From positions 1 to 6,190 of the forward strand of contig CAZHST010000097.1 in assembly GCA_964535215.1 (NCBI GenBank): 6,190 nucleotides of DNA. The letters are read 5' to 3'. Shown here piece by piece: positions 1 to 5,867 of this stretch (position 1 is its first letter; each line of letters starts with the position of its first letter). The notes under the pieces were generated by a model that had not been told where the DNA came from, ran no database searches, and was given only the letters and a program-made list of their open reading frames with translations. The position numbers and the translations under genes were made by a program. This DNA comes from JACQHM01 sp964535215. GTDB lineage: Bacteria > Methylomirabilota > Methylomirabilia > Methylomirabilales > JACQHM01.

Positions 1-600
1 TTCCCGGGATCGCCGGGGGCTTTCCTGGCCCGCTGGCTGACCGGTCGGATCCGGCATGAGGAGGTGAAGCGGGAGCTCGAGGCCCAGGTGGAGAAGGTGT
101 TAGATCACGGGCTCAGGATCGATAAGCTCGATAGTCATATGCATCTGCACCTGCTTCCAGGGATCTTCCAAATCGTCCTGGCCATCGGGAGGAAGCACAA
201 GATTAGGGGGATCCGCCTCTCTCAGGAAGAGGTGTTTCGCTGGAACGACCTCGGCGGGGCCTCCGGCTTCCTCAAGCGGGCCATCCTGACCTCCCTTTCC
301 CGGCTTCAGGCTCAGAGGGTCCAAGCGGCGGATCTGTTTTACCCCGATCGTTTCAGCGGCGTCGCGGAGAGCGGGCGGATGACCGAGAAGCGCCTCGTGC
401 GGATCCTCGAACGCCTTAAGCCCGGCATCACAGAGGTCATCGTCCATCCAGGTTATCGAGACGACATCCTGGACGGGTGGCCTAAGTCCCGGTGGTACGA
501 GCGGGAGCAGGAGTTAAGGGCCTTGACCTCCCCTCGGGTGAAGGAGCTTGTTTGGAGGCTTCAGATCAGGCTCGTGAGCTATCGGTATGAGAAGGTTTAG
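1..600 (+). CDS. ChbG/HpnK (YdjC)-family carbohydrate deacetylase, 5' end missing
   Basis: Frame 1 is open from the first base, so this is the C-terminal ~199 residues of a gene starting outside the window; the GTG at 64 is an internal codon, not a start. Seen: the DSHMHLHLLPG motif (His codons at 136, 142, 148), a following RGIRLSQE segment, and a late VIVHPGYRDD motif (HPG at 445-453). In the ChbG/HpnK/YdjC family these histidines belong to the metal-dependent active site that removes N-acetyl or similar acyl groups from amino sugars; the N-terminal aspartate pair is outside the window. The family is known for chitooligosaccharide deacetylation (ChbG) and a step in hopanoid biosynthesis (HpnK). 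Here, next to a GT-C protein and an ABC glycan exporter, deacetylation of a lipid-linked sugar is the likelier job, by inference. The 3' end overlaps the next gene by 14 bases, suggesting translational coupling. Family assignment is fairly secure; the substrate is unknown. Confidence 0.88.
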   Translation, partial: FPGSPGAFLARWLTGRIRHEEVKRELEAQVEKVLDHGLRIDKLDSHMHLHLLPGIFQIVLAIGRKHKIRGIRLSQEEVFRWNDLGGASGFLKRAILTSLSRLQAQRVQAADLFYPDRFSGVAESGRMTEKRLVRILERLKPGITEVIVHPGYRDDILDGWPKSRWYEREQELRALTSPRVKELVWRLQIRLVSYRYEKV

Positions 601-2851
601 CTCCCACGCCGTTATCATCGGTGGGTACGCGCTGCTGGCCTTAGTCCTCACCTATCCAATGATCCTTTCTCTCTCTACCCATGTTCCCTTTAACCCTTAT
701 ATCCCTGCTAGTGCTCATAATGCTAACCTCTATCCTAAGGATTTACTTCAGGGTGTAGGAGATCAGTGGAGTGCCATGTGGGCACTCGGGTTCATCGAAC
801 ATCTGTTCGTGGAATCAAGGCGATGGTCTCTGTTCACCGATGCTCTCTTCTATCCTCGGGGGGTGGATCTCACGTACTCTATCTTGTTCGGGTTTGGGCT
901 CCCTCTAGTCGTGTCGATCCCCTTTGTCCATTTTCTCGGTGTCATTCCGACGTATAATCTCTTCATCATTTGCTCCTTTATCTTGACCGCTTATTCAACG
1001 TTTCTCCTGGTTCGCTATCTCACAAAGGATATGAGAGCAGCATTCGTTTCCGGGATCATTTTTGCTTTCTCCCCCTATCATATGGCCCGCTCCTTGGGTC
1101 ATTTCAATTTCTCGACAAGCGGCATGTGGATCCCGCTCTATATCCTCTTTTTCCTAAGGGCCGTGAAGGGTGGGCGCCTTCTGGATTTGGTCGTAGCTCC
1201 CCTTGTCCTCACCTTGACGATGGCTGCTAATCCTTACTATTTCGTTTTTCTAGGTTTTTTTACGATCATTTACGTTCTGTATCATGTGTTCTCTAACAGA
1301 GGTCCCATCGTCAAGGGCTTGTTGTTGAAACGCCTTTTCTCCATGGGATTTATCGGTTCGCTCCTGTTTCTACCCTTAGCGTGGGTGATCCTCACCCACG
1401 AGTGGAAGGACATCGATCTTTACCCATCGCTCTCAGAATCATTTCAATGGGGTGCCGATCTTTTGGCGTTTTTCGTTCCCAGCAGGTATCACCCCCTTTG
1501 GGGGGACCTCGTGGAACCTCTCTATGACCATTTCGCGAGCAATTCCACGGAACAGACTGTCTACATAGGTTACATGGTCCTCGTGCTCTCTTTGGTCGCT
1601 GTTCTGAAAGCTCCCAGGGAGGAGACACGATTCTGGTCCCTGTCCGCCCTCGCCTTTTTCGTTCTCTCTTTGGGTCCTTTCCTCCACATCCATGGGAAGG
1701 ATATCTGGAAACTCAATGGGATGGCGATCACCTTTCCATTGCCGAATCTGCTCCTTCATTTCATCCCTGGGCTGAGAGCTCTAAGGGTTTCTAGTCGCTT
1801 CTCTGTCATGCTCATGTTGACCTTGGCGGTCCTGGTGGGTTACGGGACGAAGCATCTTTTGAAGCGACTTGAGGGGAGGTCAGGGGCTGCGCTGCTGTTT
1901 CTAGGGCTCATCGTGGCGAGCATTGCCTTCGAATTCTTCAGTGCCCCATTACCGATGGTCGATGCGAGGATTCCGAAGGTTTATGAGAGGATCGCCACGG
2001 AGGGTGGGAAGGGCGGGACCTTGTTAGATGTGCCGGCGGATTGGAGGATCATCAAGTATGAGTATTATCAAACCGCTCACCACAAGCGTTTGCTCCTCGG
2101 CCAAGCGCCACGCCTATCCCTATCGCTCGTCACCAGCTATGCCGATTCGGTGCCATTCATCAGGCTGTTCAAAAACCCCGAGCTGATCAAGGACTACGGT
2201 GAGAGCCCTTTGGACAAGCGAGATGTCATGCAGTTCATCCAGTTCTTCGACCTGGGGTTCATCGTCCTCCACAGGGATTATTTATGGCCGGAGGTCTTCG
2301 ATCGATGGAAACAGTTCCTCCTCGACCATTTCCCTATCAGGGGTGTGGACGAAGATGCCAGCATCGCCGCGTTCTACCTCGCTAAGGATGACGAGAGCGC
2401 CGATCGCTGGATGGGACTGGATGGATATCTTCTGGATTTCGGTTCGGCCACGCCCCAGTTCTTCCTCGCTGAAGGCTGGTCGTCTCATGAGCGCTGGGGC
2501 GATCTGACCGCCGCCTGGTCCGATGCGAAGGAGTCGCAACTGTGGGTCTTCTTTCCCCGACCCGATGATTTCATGATGGAGTTAAGGCTCCTCCCCTTTA
2601 CGTTTCCGTCGAGCCCCGAGCAGCGGATCCAGGTATTCGTCAACGGGAGGTTTCTCAACGAAATCCGATTGGATGCCAACGGTTGGAAGACTTACTCCCT
2701 CCATCTGCCCAGGACGTATCTCGCAAGAGGGATCAATGCGATCCGCTTCGTCTACCGTTATACCGCTTCCCCCTCGAAGGTGTTACCAGGCAGCCAAGAT
2801 CAACGCACCCTGGCCGTGGCCTTCGATTTCATCAGGTTCCGACCAGAATAA
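587..2851 (+). CDS. GT-C-like polytopic membrane glycosyltransferase-type protein with C-terminal beta domain
   Basis: 754 residues. About 11-13 hydrophobic segments lie between residues 8 and 452 (for example 8-30, 123-142, 203-232, 252-270, 327-366, 403-420, 433-452). An acidic first loop (GVGDQW, residues 56-61) after the first membrane segment is where GT-C enzymes carry catalytic Asp/Glu. A soluble region at about 475-605 has an LLDVP motif and a YYQTAHHK segment that I recall from uncharacterised bacterial GT-C-like proteins. From about 613 to 754 a beta-rich domain with the pattern EGWSSHERWG...VFVNGRFL...LDANGWKTYSLHLP resembles the carbohydrate-binding-like tails of such proteins. 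Probable role: transfer of a sugar from a polyprenyl-phosphate donor at the outer face of the inner membrane. The ATG at 587 is the only good start: an in-frame TGA lies at 575-577, and no strong ribosome-binding site is present, so coupling to the overlapping deacetylase gene is likely. Base use is AT-richer in the first two thirds than in neighbouring genes. Donor and acceptor are unknown, and a non-enzymatic membrane role is possible. Confidence 0.72.
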   Translation: MRRFSSHAVIIGGYALLALVLTYPMILSLSTHVPFNPYIPASAHNANLYPKDLLQGVGDQWSAMWALGFIEHLFVESRRWSLFTDALFYPRGVDLTYSILFGFGLPLVVSIPFVHFLGVIPTYNLFIICSFILTAYSTFLLVRYLTKDMRAAFVSGIIFAFSPYHMARSLGHFNFSTSGMWIPLYILFFLRAVKGGRLLDLVVAPLVLTLTMAANPYYFVFLGFFTIIYVLYHVFSNRGPIVKGLLLKRLFSMGFIGSLLFLPLAWVILTHEWKDIDLYPSLSESFQWGADLLAFFVPSRYHPLWGDLVEPLYDHFASNSTEQTVYIGYMVLVLSLVAVLKAPREETRFWSLSALAFFVLSLGPFLHIHGKDIWKLNGMAITFPLPNLLLHFIPGLRALRVSSRFSVMLMLTLAVLVGYGTKHLLKRLEGRSGAALLFLGLIVASIAFEFFSAPLPMVDARIPKVYERIATEGGKGGTLLDVPADWRIIKYEYYQTAHHKRLLLGQAPRLSLSLVTSYADSVPFIRLFKNPELIKDYGESPLDKRDVMQFIQFFDLGFIVLHRDYLWPEVFDRWKQFLLDHFPIRGVDEDASIAAFYLAKDDESADRWMGLDGYLLDFGSATPQFFLAEGWSSHERWGDLTAAWSDAKESQLWVFFPRPDDFMMELRLLPFTFPSSPEQRIQVFVNGRFLNEIRLDANGWKTYSLHLPRTYLARGINAIRFVYRYTASPSKVLPGSQDQRTLAVAFDFIRFRPE

Positions 2852-2859
2852 AGGAGGAG
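2851..2859 (+). promoter_or_regulatory. Strong ribosome-binding site that sets the permease start
   Basis: AAGGAGGAG begins on the last base of the preceding stop codon and sits about 8-10 bases before the ATG at 2868. It is the best Shine-Dalgarno match in the window. It decides in favour of 2868 over the in-frame ATG at 2673, which would give an unlikely 65-residue hydrophilic extension buried in the upstream gene. Confidence 0.85.
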
Positions 2860-2867
2860 TCCGTGTC

Positions 2868-3644
2868 ATGCTGACGGCGTGTCGAGAGCTCTTCGCCTAC
2901 CGGGCCCTGATCTGGAGCCTGGTGGTCCGGGACTTGAAAGCCCGCTACCGGGGGTCCGTCCTCGGCTTCCTCTGGACATTCTTGAACCCTCTCCTCCTGA
3001 TGGCCACGTATACGCTGGTCTTCTCTGTCTACATCCGGATCGAGATGGAGAAGTACACGGCCTTTCTCCTGACCGGGCTCCTCCCCTGGATCTGGTTCTC
3101 GTCATCGCTTCTGATGGGGGCGACCTCCGTTGTCGAGGGGGGGAGTTTGCTCAAGAAGGTCTTCTTCCCCCCTCAGGTCCTCCCCACCGTCACCGTCCTC
3201 GCCAACACGGTGAACTTCCTGTTGAGCCTTCCTTTCCTCTTTCTGTTCCTCCTCTTGTTCCACGTGAAGGTGGGATGGACCAGCCTGGCCCTGATCCCGA
3301 CCATGGCGGTTCAGCTCGTCTTCACCCTGGGGCTTGTCCTCATCGTCTCGGCTCTGACCGTCCCCTACCGGGACCTCGCCCATCTCCTGTCGAACCTCCT
3401 CACCTTTTGGTTTTTTCTCTCCCCCATCATCTACCCGGCCACCCGGGTGCCGGAGCCGTTTCGCTTCGTCATTGCCCTCAACCCCTTGGCAGCCCTGATC
3501 ATTGCGTACCAGGATGCCCTGTTCTATAATAAGCCGCCAAGCTGGGAGGCCCTGGGGGGGACGGCCCTGGTGGCGGCTGTCGTCTTCCTCCTGGGGATCC
3601 GGATCTTCGATCGGTTCAAGGGGTCCTTCGCCGAAGAGGTCTAG
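2868..3644 (+). CDS. wzm: ABC-2 type polysaccharide export permease (Wzm/TagG/KpsM family)
   Basis: 258 residues, the usual size for this family. Six hydrophobic segments lie at about 33-55, 64-86, 107-132, 138-162, 173-190 and 229-247. The N-terminal RDLKARYRGS motif (21-30) leads into LGFLWTFLNPLL, which is characteristic of O-antigen, teichoic-acid and capsule export permeases; LLPWIWFSSSL, VFFPPQVLP and FFLSPIIYP are also typical. Two copies would form the inner-membrane channel through which a lipid-linked glycan is moved, powered by the ATPase at 4143. The protein ends SFAEEV with TAG. In this family the ATPase gene usually follows directly, but here 498 bases holding two small unrelated genes intervene. 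The symbol is by family resemblance; whether the cargo is O-antigen, capsule or another glycan cannot be read from the sequence. Confidence 0.93.
   Translation: MLTACRELFAYRALIWSLVVRDLKARYRGSVLGFLWTFLNPLLLMATYTLVFSVYIRIEMEKYTAFLLTGLLPWIWFSSSLLMGATSVVEGGSLLKKVFFPPQVLPTVTVLANTVNFLLSLPFLFLFLLLFHVKVGWTSLALIPTMAVQLVFTLGLVLIVSALTVPYRDLAHLLSNLLTFWFFLSPIIYPATRVPEPFRFVIALNPLAALIIAYQDALFYNKPPSWEALGGTALVAAVVFLLGIRIFDRFKGSFAEEV
3624..3640 (+). repeat. Imperfect 17-bp direct repeat, left copy (permease 3' end)
   Basis: TCCTTCGCCGAAGAGGT encodes SFAEEV at the end of the permease. The partner at 3876-3892 matches 15 of 17 bases and is offset by 252 bp. The pair brackets the DUF2283 gene. Confidence 0.6.
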
Positions 3645-3652
3645 CCTGTGCC

Positions 3653-3874
3653 ATGAAGCTGAGCTATGACCGAGGGGAAGATATCTTGATGATCGAGGTT
3701 CTCCCAGAAGAGACGATCGACCACGCTGAACAGGTGGGCCCCTTTATCGCTCACTTTACCGCAGCCGGTCGTCTGGTGCTGCTGGAGGTGTTGGATGCCA
3801 GCGAATTTCTTGCCCAGGTGATCCGGATTACATTGCGCCGCGAAAGTGAAGAGGTGCCGTTGGCTGTAGAATAG
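3653..3874 (+). CDS. DUF2283 family small protein (orphan TA-like partner)
   Basis: 73 residues. It begins MKLSYDRGEDILMIEV and contains IDHAEQVGPFI followed by GRLVLLEVLDASEF; this layout (short beta strands, a GRL..LE.LDAS block) is the DUF2283 signature as I know it. The biochemical function of DUF2283 is not established. It is often found beside DUF4258 proteins in toxin-antitoxin-like pairs, and no such partner is present here. The start at 3653 is only 8 bases after the permease stop; the GAAGAGG inside the permease end (3633-3639) could serve as a somewhat distant ribosome-binding site. The gene has no evident link to glycan export. It sits between two near-copies of a 17-base sequence, suggesting arrival as a small cassette. 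Family call is good; function is unknown. Confidence 0.8.
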   Translation: MKLSYDRGEDILMIEVLPEETIDHAEQVGPFIAHFTAAGRLVLLEVLDASEFLAQVIRITLRRESEEVPLAVE

Positions 3875-3875
3875 C

Positions 3876-3892
3876 TCCTTCGCCAAAGGGGT
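3876..3892 (+). repeat. Imperfect 17-bp direct repeat, right copy (ghost permease 3' end)
   Basis: TCCTTCGCCAAAGGGGT matches 3624-3640 with two G/A transitions. Read in the same register it gives SFAKGV followed by TGA (3894-3896), so it looks like a permease tail although no permease precedes it. It contains AAAGGGG (3885-3891), a usable ribosome-binding site for starts at 3893 or 3899. Confidence 0.6.
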
Positions 3893-3896
3893 ATGA

Positions 3897-3913
3897 GTGT
3901 GATCGCCATCGAA
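3897..3913 (+). repeat. Exact 17-bp direct repeat, left copy (ghost ATPase start)
   Basis: GTGTGATCGCCATCGAA is identical to 4141-4157, 244 bp away. Together with the ATG at 3893 it reads MSVIAIE, matching the VIAIE with which the ATPase now begins. The pair brackets the DUF2281 gene and the toxin stub. Confidence 0.9.
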
Positions 3914-3928
3914 AGGGGGGGACACGGT

Positions 3929-4126
3929 ATGGGAGATGAGAAAGAACTTGTGATGCGTGAGATGGAGGGTTTGCCCGCGCCATTCGTGCAAGAGGTCCTG
4001 GATTTCGTGCGCTTCCTGAAGCTGAAGGTGGCCCAGGAGGGGCTGGAAACCACCCTGTTGAGCGAACCAGTACTCAGTAGGGATTGGCTGCGGCCTGAGG
4101 AAGACGAGGCATGGCGAGATTTGTGA
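3929..4126 (+). CDS. DUF2281-type antitoxin-like protein (orphan)
   Basis: 65 residues from the ATG at 3929. The core LPAPFVQEVLDFVRFLKLK is the DUF2281 pattern (LPEE...EVLDFVEFLK), and the tail WLRPEEDEAWRDL is the acidic, tryptophan-bearing end I associate with antitoxins encoded before PemK/MazF-type toxins. The predicted fold is a helix followed by a flexible tail that would wrap a toxin. I prefer 3929 because AAAGGGGGGG (3912-3921) lies 7 bases upstream. An in-frame ATG at 3893 would add MSVIAIERGGHG, and those first seven residues appear to be borrowed from an ancestral ATPase start. The last 16 bases overlap an ATG-initiated reading frame (4111) that stops after 11 codons, so no full toxin is present. 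The protein is thus an antitoxin without its toxin, wedged between exporter genes. Confidence 0.75.
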   Translation: MGDEKELVMREMEGLPAPFVQEVLDFVRFLKLKVAQEGLETTLLSEPVLSRDWLRPEEDEAWRDL

Positions 4127-4146
4127 AAGGGGATGTAGGGGTGTGA
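4111..4146 (+). pseudogene. 11-codon relic resembling a PemK/MazF toxin N-terminus
   Basis: The frame reads MARFVKGDVGV then TGA. MARFVKGDV closely resembles, from memory, the opening of PemK/MazF-type toxins, which usually continue V-V-V-P-F-P-F. It starts inside the end of the antitoxin-like gene (16-base overlap), the normal arrangement for such pairs. The similarity ends at codon 9, and the exact 17-bp repeat begins at 4141, so the gene appears cut at the repeat boundary. Its TGA overlaps the GTG of the ATPase as GTGA (4143-4146), so if translated it would act as a short leader coupling the antitoxin frame to the ATPase. Nine residues are too few to prove homology; order and overlap make it plausible. 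Confidence 0.6.
4126..4132 (+). promoter_or_regulatory. Ribosome-binding site for the ATPase, lying inside the toxin relic
   Basis: AAAGGGG lies 10 bases before the GTG at 4143. These bases also encode the K-G of the toxin stub. An identical AAAGGGG precedes the ghost start at 3885-3891. A second purine run, GGGG at 4138-4141, is too close to the GTG to be the main site. Confidence 0.55.
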
Positions 4147-4157
4147 TCGCCATCGAA
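4141..4157 (+). repeat. Exact 17-bp direct repeat, right copy (present ATPase start)
   Basis: GTGTGATCGCCATCGAA holds the GTG start and first codons (VIAIE) of the ATPase. It is identical to 3897-3913; flanking bases differ at once on both sides. Confidence 0.9.
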
Positions 4158-5402
4158 GTCGAGCACGTCTCGAAGCGATTCCGGTTGCGGACGGTCCAAC
4201 CCCACACCACCCTGAAGACCGCCTTCGTGGAGCTGGTCCTGGGCCGAAGGCGGCCTAAACAGGAGCCGGTGTTTCACGCCTTAAAGGATGTGAGCTTTAC
4301 CCTTGAAAAGGGCCGGACCCTCGGAATCATCGGCCGAAATGGGTCGGGGAAGAGCACGCTGCTGAAACTCTTGGCGGGGATTCTCCAGCCCGATCGCGGG
4401 AGGATCCGGGTGAACGGCAAGGTCGCTTCGCTCCTGGAGCTGGGGGCAGGGTTTCACCCGGAGTTTTCGGGGCGGGAGAATATCTTCATCAACGGGATCG
4501 TCCTCGGCCTCTCCAAGAAGGAGGTCCGGAGAAGGTTCCACGAGATCGTCCGCTTCGCCGAACTCGAACCCTTCATTGACGAGCCGGTCAGGACCTACTC
4601 CTCGGGGATGTACATGCGCCTGGGTTTCTCCGTGGCCGTCCACACGGATCCCGACATCCTCCTGATTGACGAGGTCCTGGCCGTCGGCGACGAGGCCTTC
4701 CAGAAGAAGTGCTATGACAAGATCGCCGAGTTTCAGCGTCTCGGGAAGACCGTCGTCCTCGTCACCCATGATCTTGGAGCGGTGGAGCGGTGGTGCCATG
4801 AGGCCATCTGGCTGGATGAGGGGACGATCCGGGGGCAGGGGATGCCTCGAAAGGTCACCGACCTGTACCGCCAGGAGGTGGCCGAGCGGGAAGGACAAGC
4901 CCTCCTGGAGGAGCATCATCAGGTTCGAGGAGAGGGGCAGGAGTCTACTTCGGCGGAGGCCGGGAACCGGTGGGGGAGCCGGGAGGTGGAGATCACCTCG
5001 GTCAGGATGCTGGATGCCGCAGGAGAAGAGCGCTATGTCTACCGGAGTGGGGAGCAGGCAACAGTGGTCCTCCGCTATCGGGTGAACAAGCCGGTGGACG
5101 AGCCTGTCTTTGGTATTGCCATCCTCCGGGGAGATGGCCTCTGGTGCTACGGGAGCAATACGGAAATTGAAGGGATCTCCATCCCCCCTCTGGGCAGGGA
5201 AGGGGTTGTGGAGGTCCTTTTGGAGCACCTGGATTTCATCGAGGGGACCTATTACCTGGACGTGGCCGTCCATGCCAAGGATGGGTATCCCTATGATTAT
5301 CAGAGTCGTCTCTACCCTTTCGCCGTGAACTCGGAGATCAAGGATGTGGGGGTCTTCCGCATCCCCCACCGGTGGACCATCCGATCTGGAGAGGCTCCAT
5401 GA
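4143..5402 (+). CDS. wzt: ABC polysaccharide exporter ATPase with Wzt-type C-terminal glycan-binding domain
   Basis: 419 residues. N-terminal ATPase: Walker A GRNGSGKST (64-72), a Wzt/TagH-type LLELGAGFHPEFSGRENI stretch in the Q-loop region (97-114), signature YSSGMYMRL (152-160), Walker B DILLIDE (171-177), D-loop around LAVGDEAF (179-186) and H-loop VTHD with His 209. An acidic linker at about 245-275 leads to a beta-rich C-terminal domain (about 276-419) starting RWGSREVEITSV, which matches the Wzt C-terminal fold that recognises the finished O-antigen before export. It pairs with the permease at 2868 as the energy-providing, substrate-selecting half. The start is GTG at 4143. The ancestral start was probably an ATG two codons further upstream (MSVIAIE, still visible at 3893), displaced by the intervening cassette. 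The 3' end overlaps the next gene as ATGA. Family call is very secure; cargo is unknown. Confidence 0.95.
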   Translation: MIAIEVEHVSKRFRLRTVQPHTTLKTAFVELVLGRRRPKQEPVFHALKDVSFTLEKGRTLGIIGRNGSGKSTLLKLLAGILQPDRGRIRVNGKVASLLELGAGFHPEFSGRENIFINGIVLGLSKKEVRRRFHEIVRFAELEPFIDEPVRTYSSGMYMRLGFSVAVHTDPDILLIDEVLAVGDEAFQKKCYDKIAEFQRLGKTVVLVTHDLGAVERWCHEAIWLDEGTIRGQGMPRKVTDLYRQEVAEREGQALLEEHHQVRGEGQESTSAEAGNRWGSREVEITSVRMLDAAGEERYVYRSGEQATVVLRYRVNKPVDEPVFGIAILRGDGLWCYGSNTEIEGISIPPLGREGVVEVLLEHLDFIEGTYYLDVAVHAKDGYPYDYQSRLYPFAVNSEIKDVGVFRIPHRWTIRSGEAP

Positions 5403-5851
5403 TCAGGGGCAAGCGGTGGCTTCGTGGCCTTGTGGTGGTTCCTCTCCTCCTGAGCCTCGTTCAGGCCGCCTTTGCTCAGGAGGGGCGGAGGCCGACGATC
5501 GAGAAGCGCCTGATCCGGCTGGAGGAAGGGCAGCGGAGCTTAGAGCGGCGGATTGATGACCTCCATCGGCGGATCGACGACCTCCGGGCGGACATCAACC
5601 GCCGCTTCGACGACATCAACCGCCGCTTCGACGACATCCGATTCTGGCTTCAGTTTATCCTTGGGGCCTTGGTCCTCATCATCGGCGGCCTCATCGCCCA
5701 GTGGCTCATGATGTGGCGTCGCTTGATCCGGGTGGATACGGCACTGACCCACCACCTGGCCGATGCTGAAAAGGATCGGTTAATCGCCTTTCAACGGGAG
5801 GAGATCCGGCTTCTAAAAGAACGACTGGACCGATTGGAAGGAGCGAGGTAA
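5399..5851 (+). CDS. Small secreted/membrane coiled-coil protein, function unknown
   Basis: 150 residues from the ATG at 5399, which overlaps the ATPase stop as ATGA; the in-frame ATG at 5372 would hide the signal peptide behind an extra nine residues. Seen: positively charged MIRGKRWLRG, a hydrophobic core at 11-21 and a plausible cleavage site AAFA|QE at 26/27. A coiled coil at about 33-82 is built of heptads such as RRIDDLH and DINRRFD, followed by one membrane segment (83-105: FWLQFILGALVLIIGGLIAQW) and a basic then helical tail (107-150). If the leader is cleaved, the coiled coil would sit outside the inner membrane and the tail in the cytoplasm. I recall similar short proteins annotated only as hypothetical. 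Its tight coupling to the exporter ATPase hints at a role beside the exporter, for example as scaffold or spacer, but nothing shows this directly. Confidence 0.8.
   Translation: MIRGKRWLRGLVVVPLLLSLVQAAFAQEGRRPTIEKRLIRLEEGQRSLERRIDDLHRRIDDLRADINRRFDDINRRFDDIRFWLQFILGALVLIIGGLIAQWLMMWRRLIRVDTALTHHLADAEKDRLIAFQREEIRLLKERLDRLEGAR
5591..5640 (+). repeat. 21-bp tandem repeat coding for coiled-coil heptads
   Basis: Two identical 21-base units (5591-5611 and 5612-5632) plus a partial third (5633-5639) encode DINRRFD twice and then DI. The period is exactly one heptad. Just upstream (about 5547-5590) the RRIDDLH units repeat only loosely, so the exact copies look recent. Confidence 0.9.
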
Positions 5852-5867
5852 AGGGAGGGGGATGGTG

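Noticed and set aside
2673..2867. An N-terminal extension of the permease starting at the ATG at 2673
   Set aside because: The extra 65 residues are hydrophilic, lie within the coding sequence of the GT-C gene, and the strong ribosome-binding site at 2851-2859 points to 2868.
3893..3928. The ATG at 3893 as the normal start of the antitoxin-like gene
   Set aside because: It is usable, with AAAGGGG upstream, but the added residues repeat the ATPase N-terminus and the family core begins after 3929, which has its own purine-rich site. Initiation at 3893 remains a minor possibility.
3897..4157. The 17-bp repeats as attL/attR sites of an integrative element or as a CRISPR unit
   Set aside because: There are only two copies, no integrase or tRNA gene is nearby, the enclosed DNA is 227 bp, and the repeat is part of the ATPase coding sequence, so a host-derived duplication explains it better.
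3641..4210. A 189-codon minus-strand open frame crossing both small genes
   Set aside because: The + strand small proteins show family patterns and ribosome-binding sites, while the antisense product shows no family pattern and would span the repeat-bounded cassettes and the ATPase start.
4281..5369. A 362-codon open frame on the minus strand opposite the ATPase
   Set aside because: It lies wholly antisense to a clearly real ABC ATPase with all motifs; its protein has no recognisable pattern and reflects the codon bias of the + strand gene.
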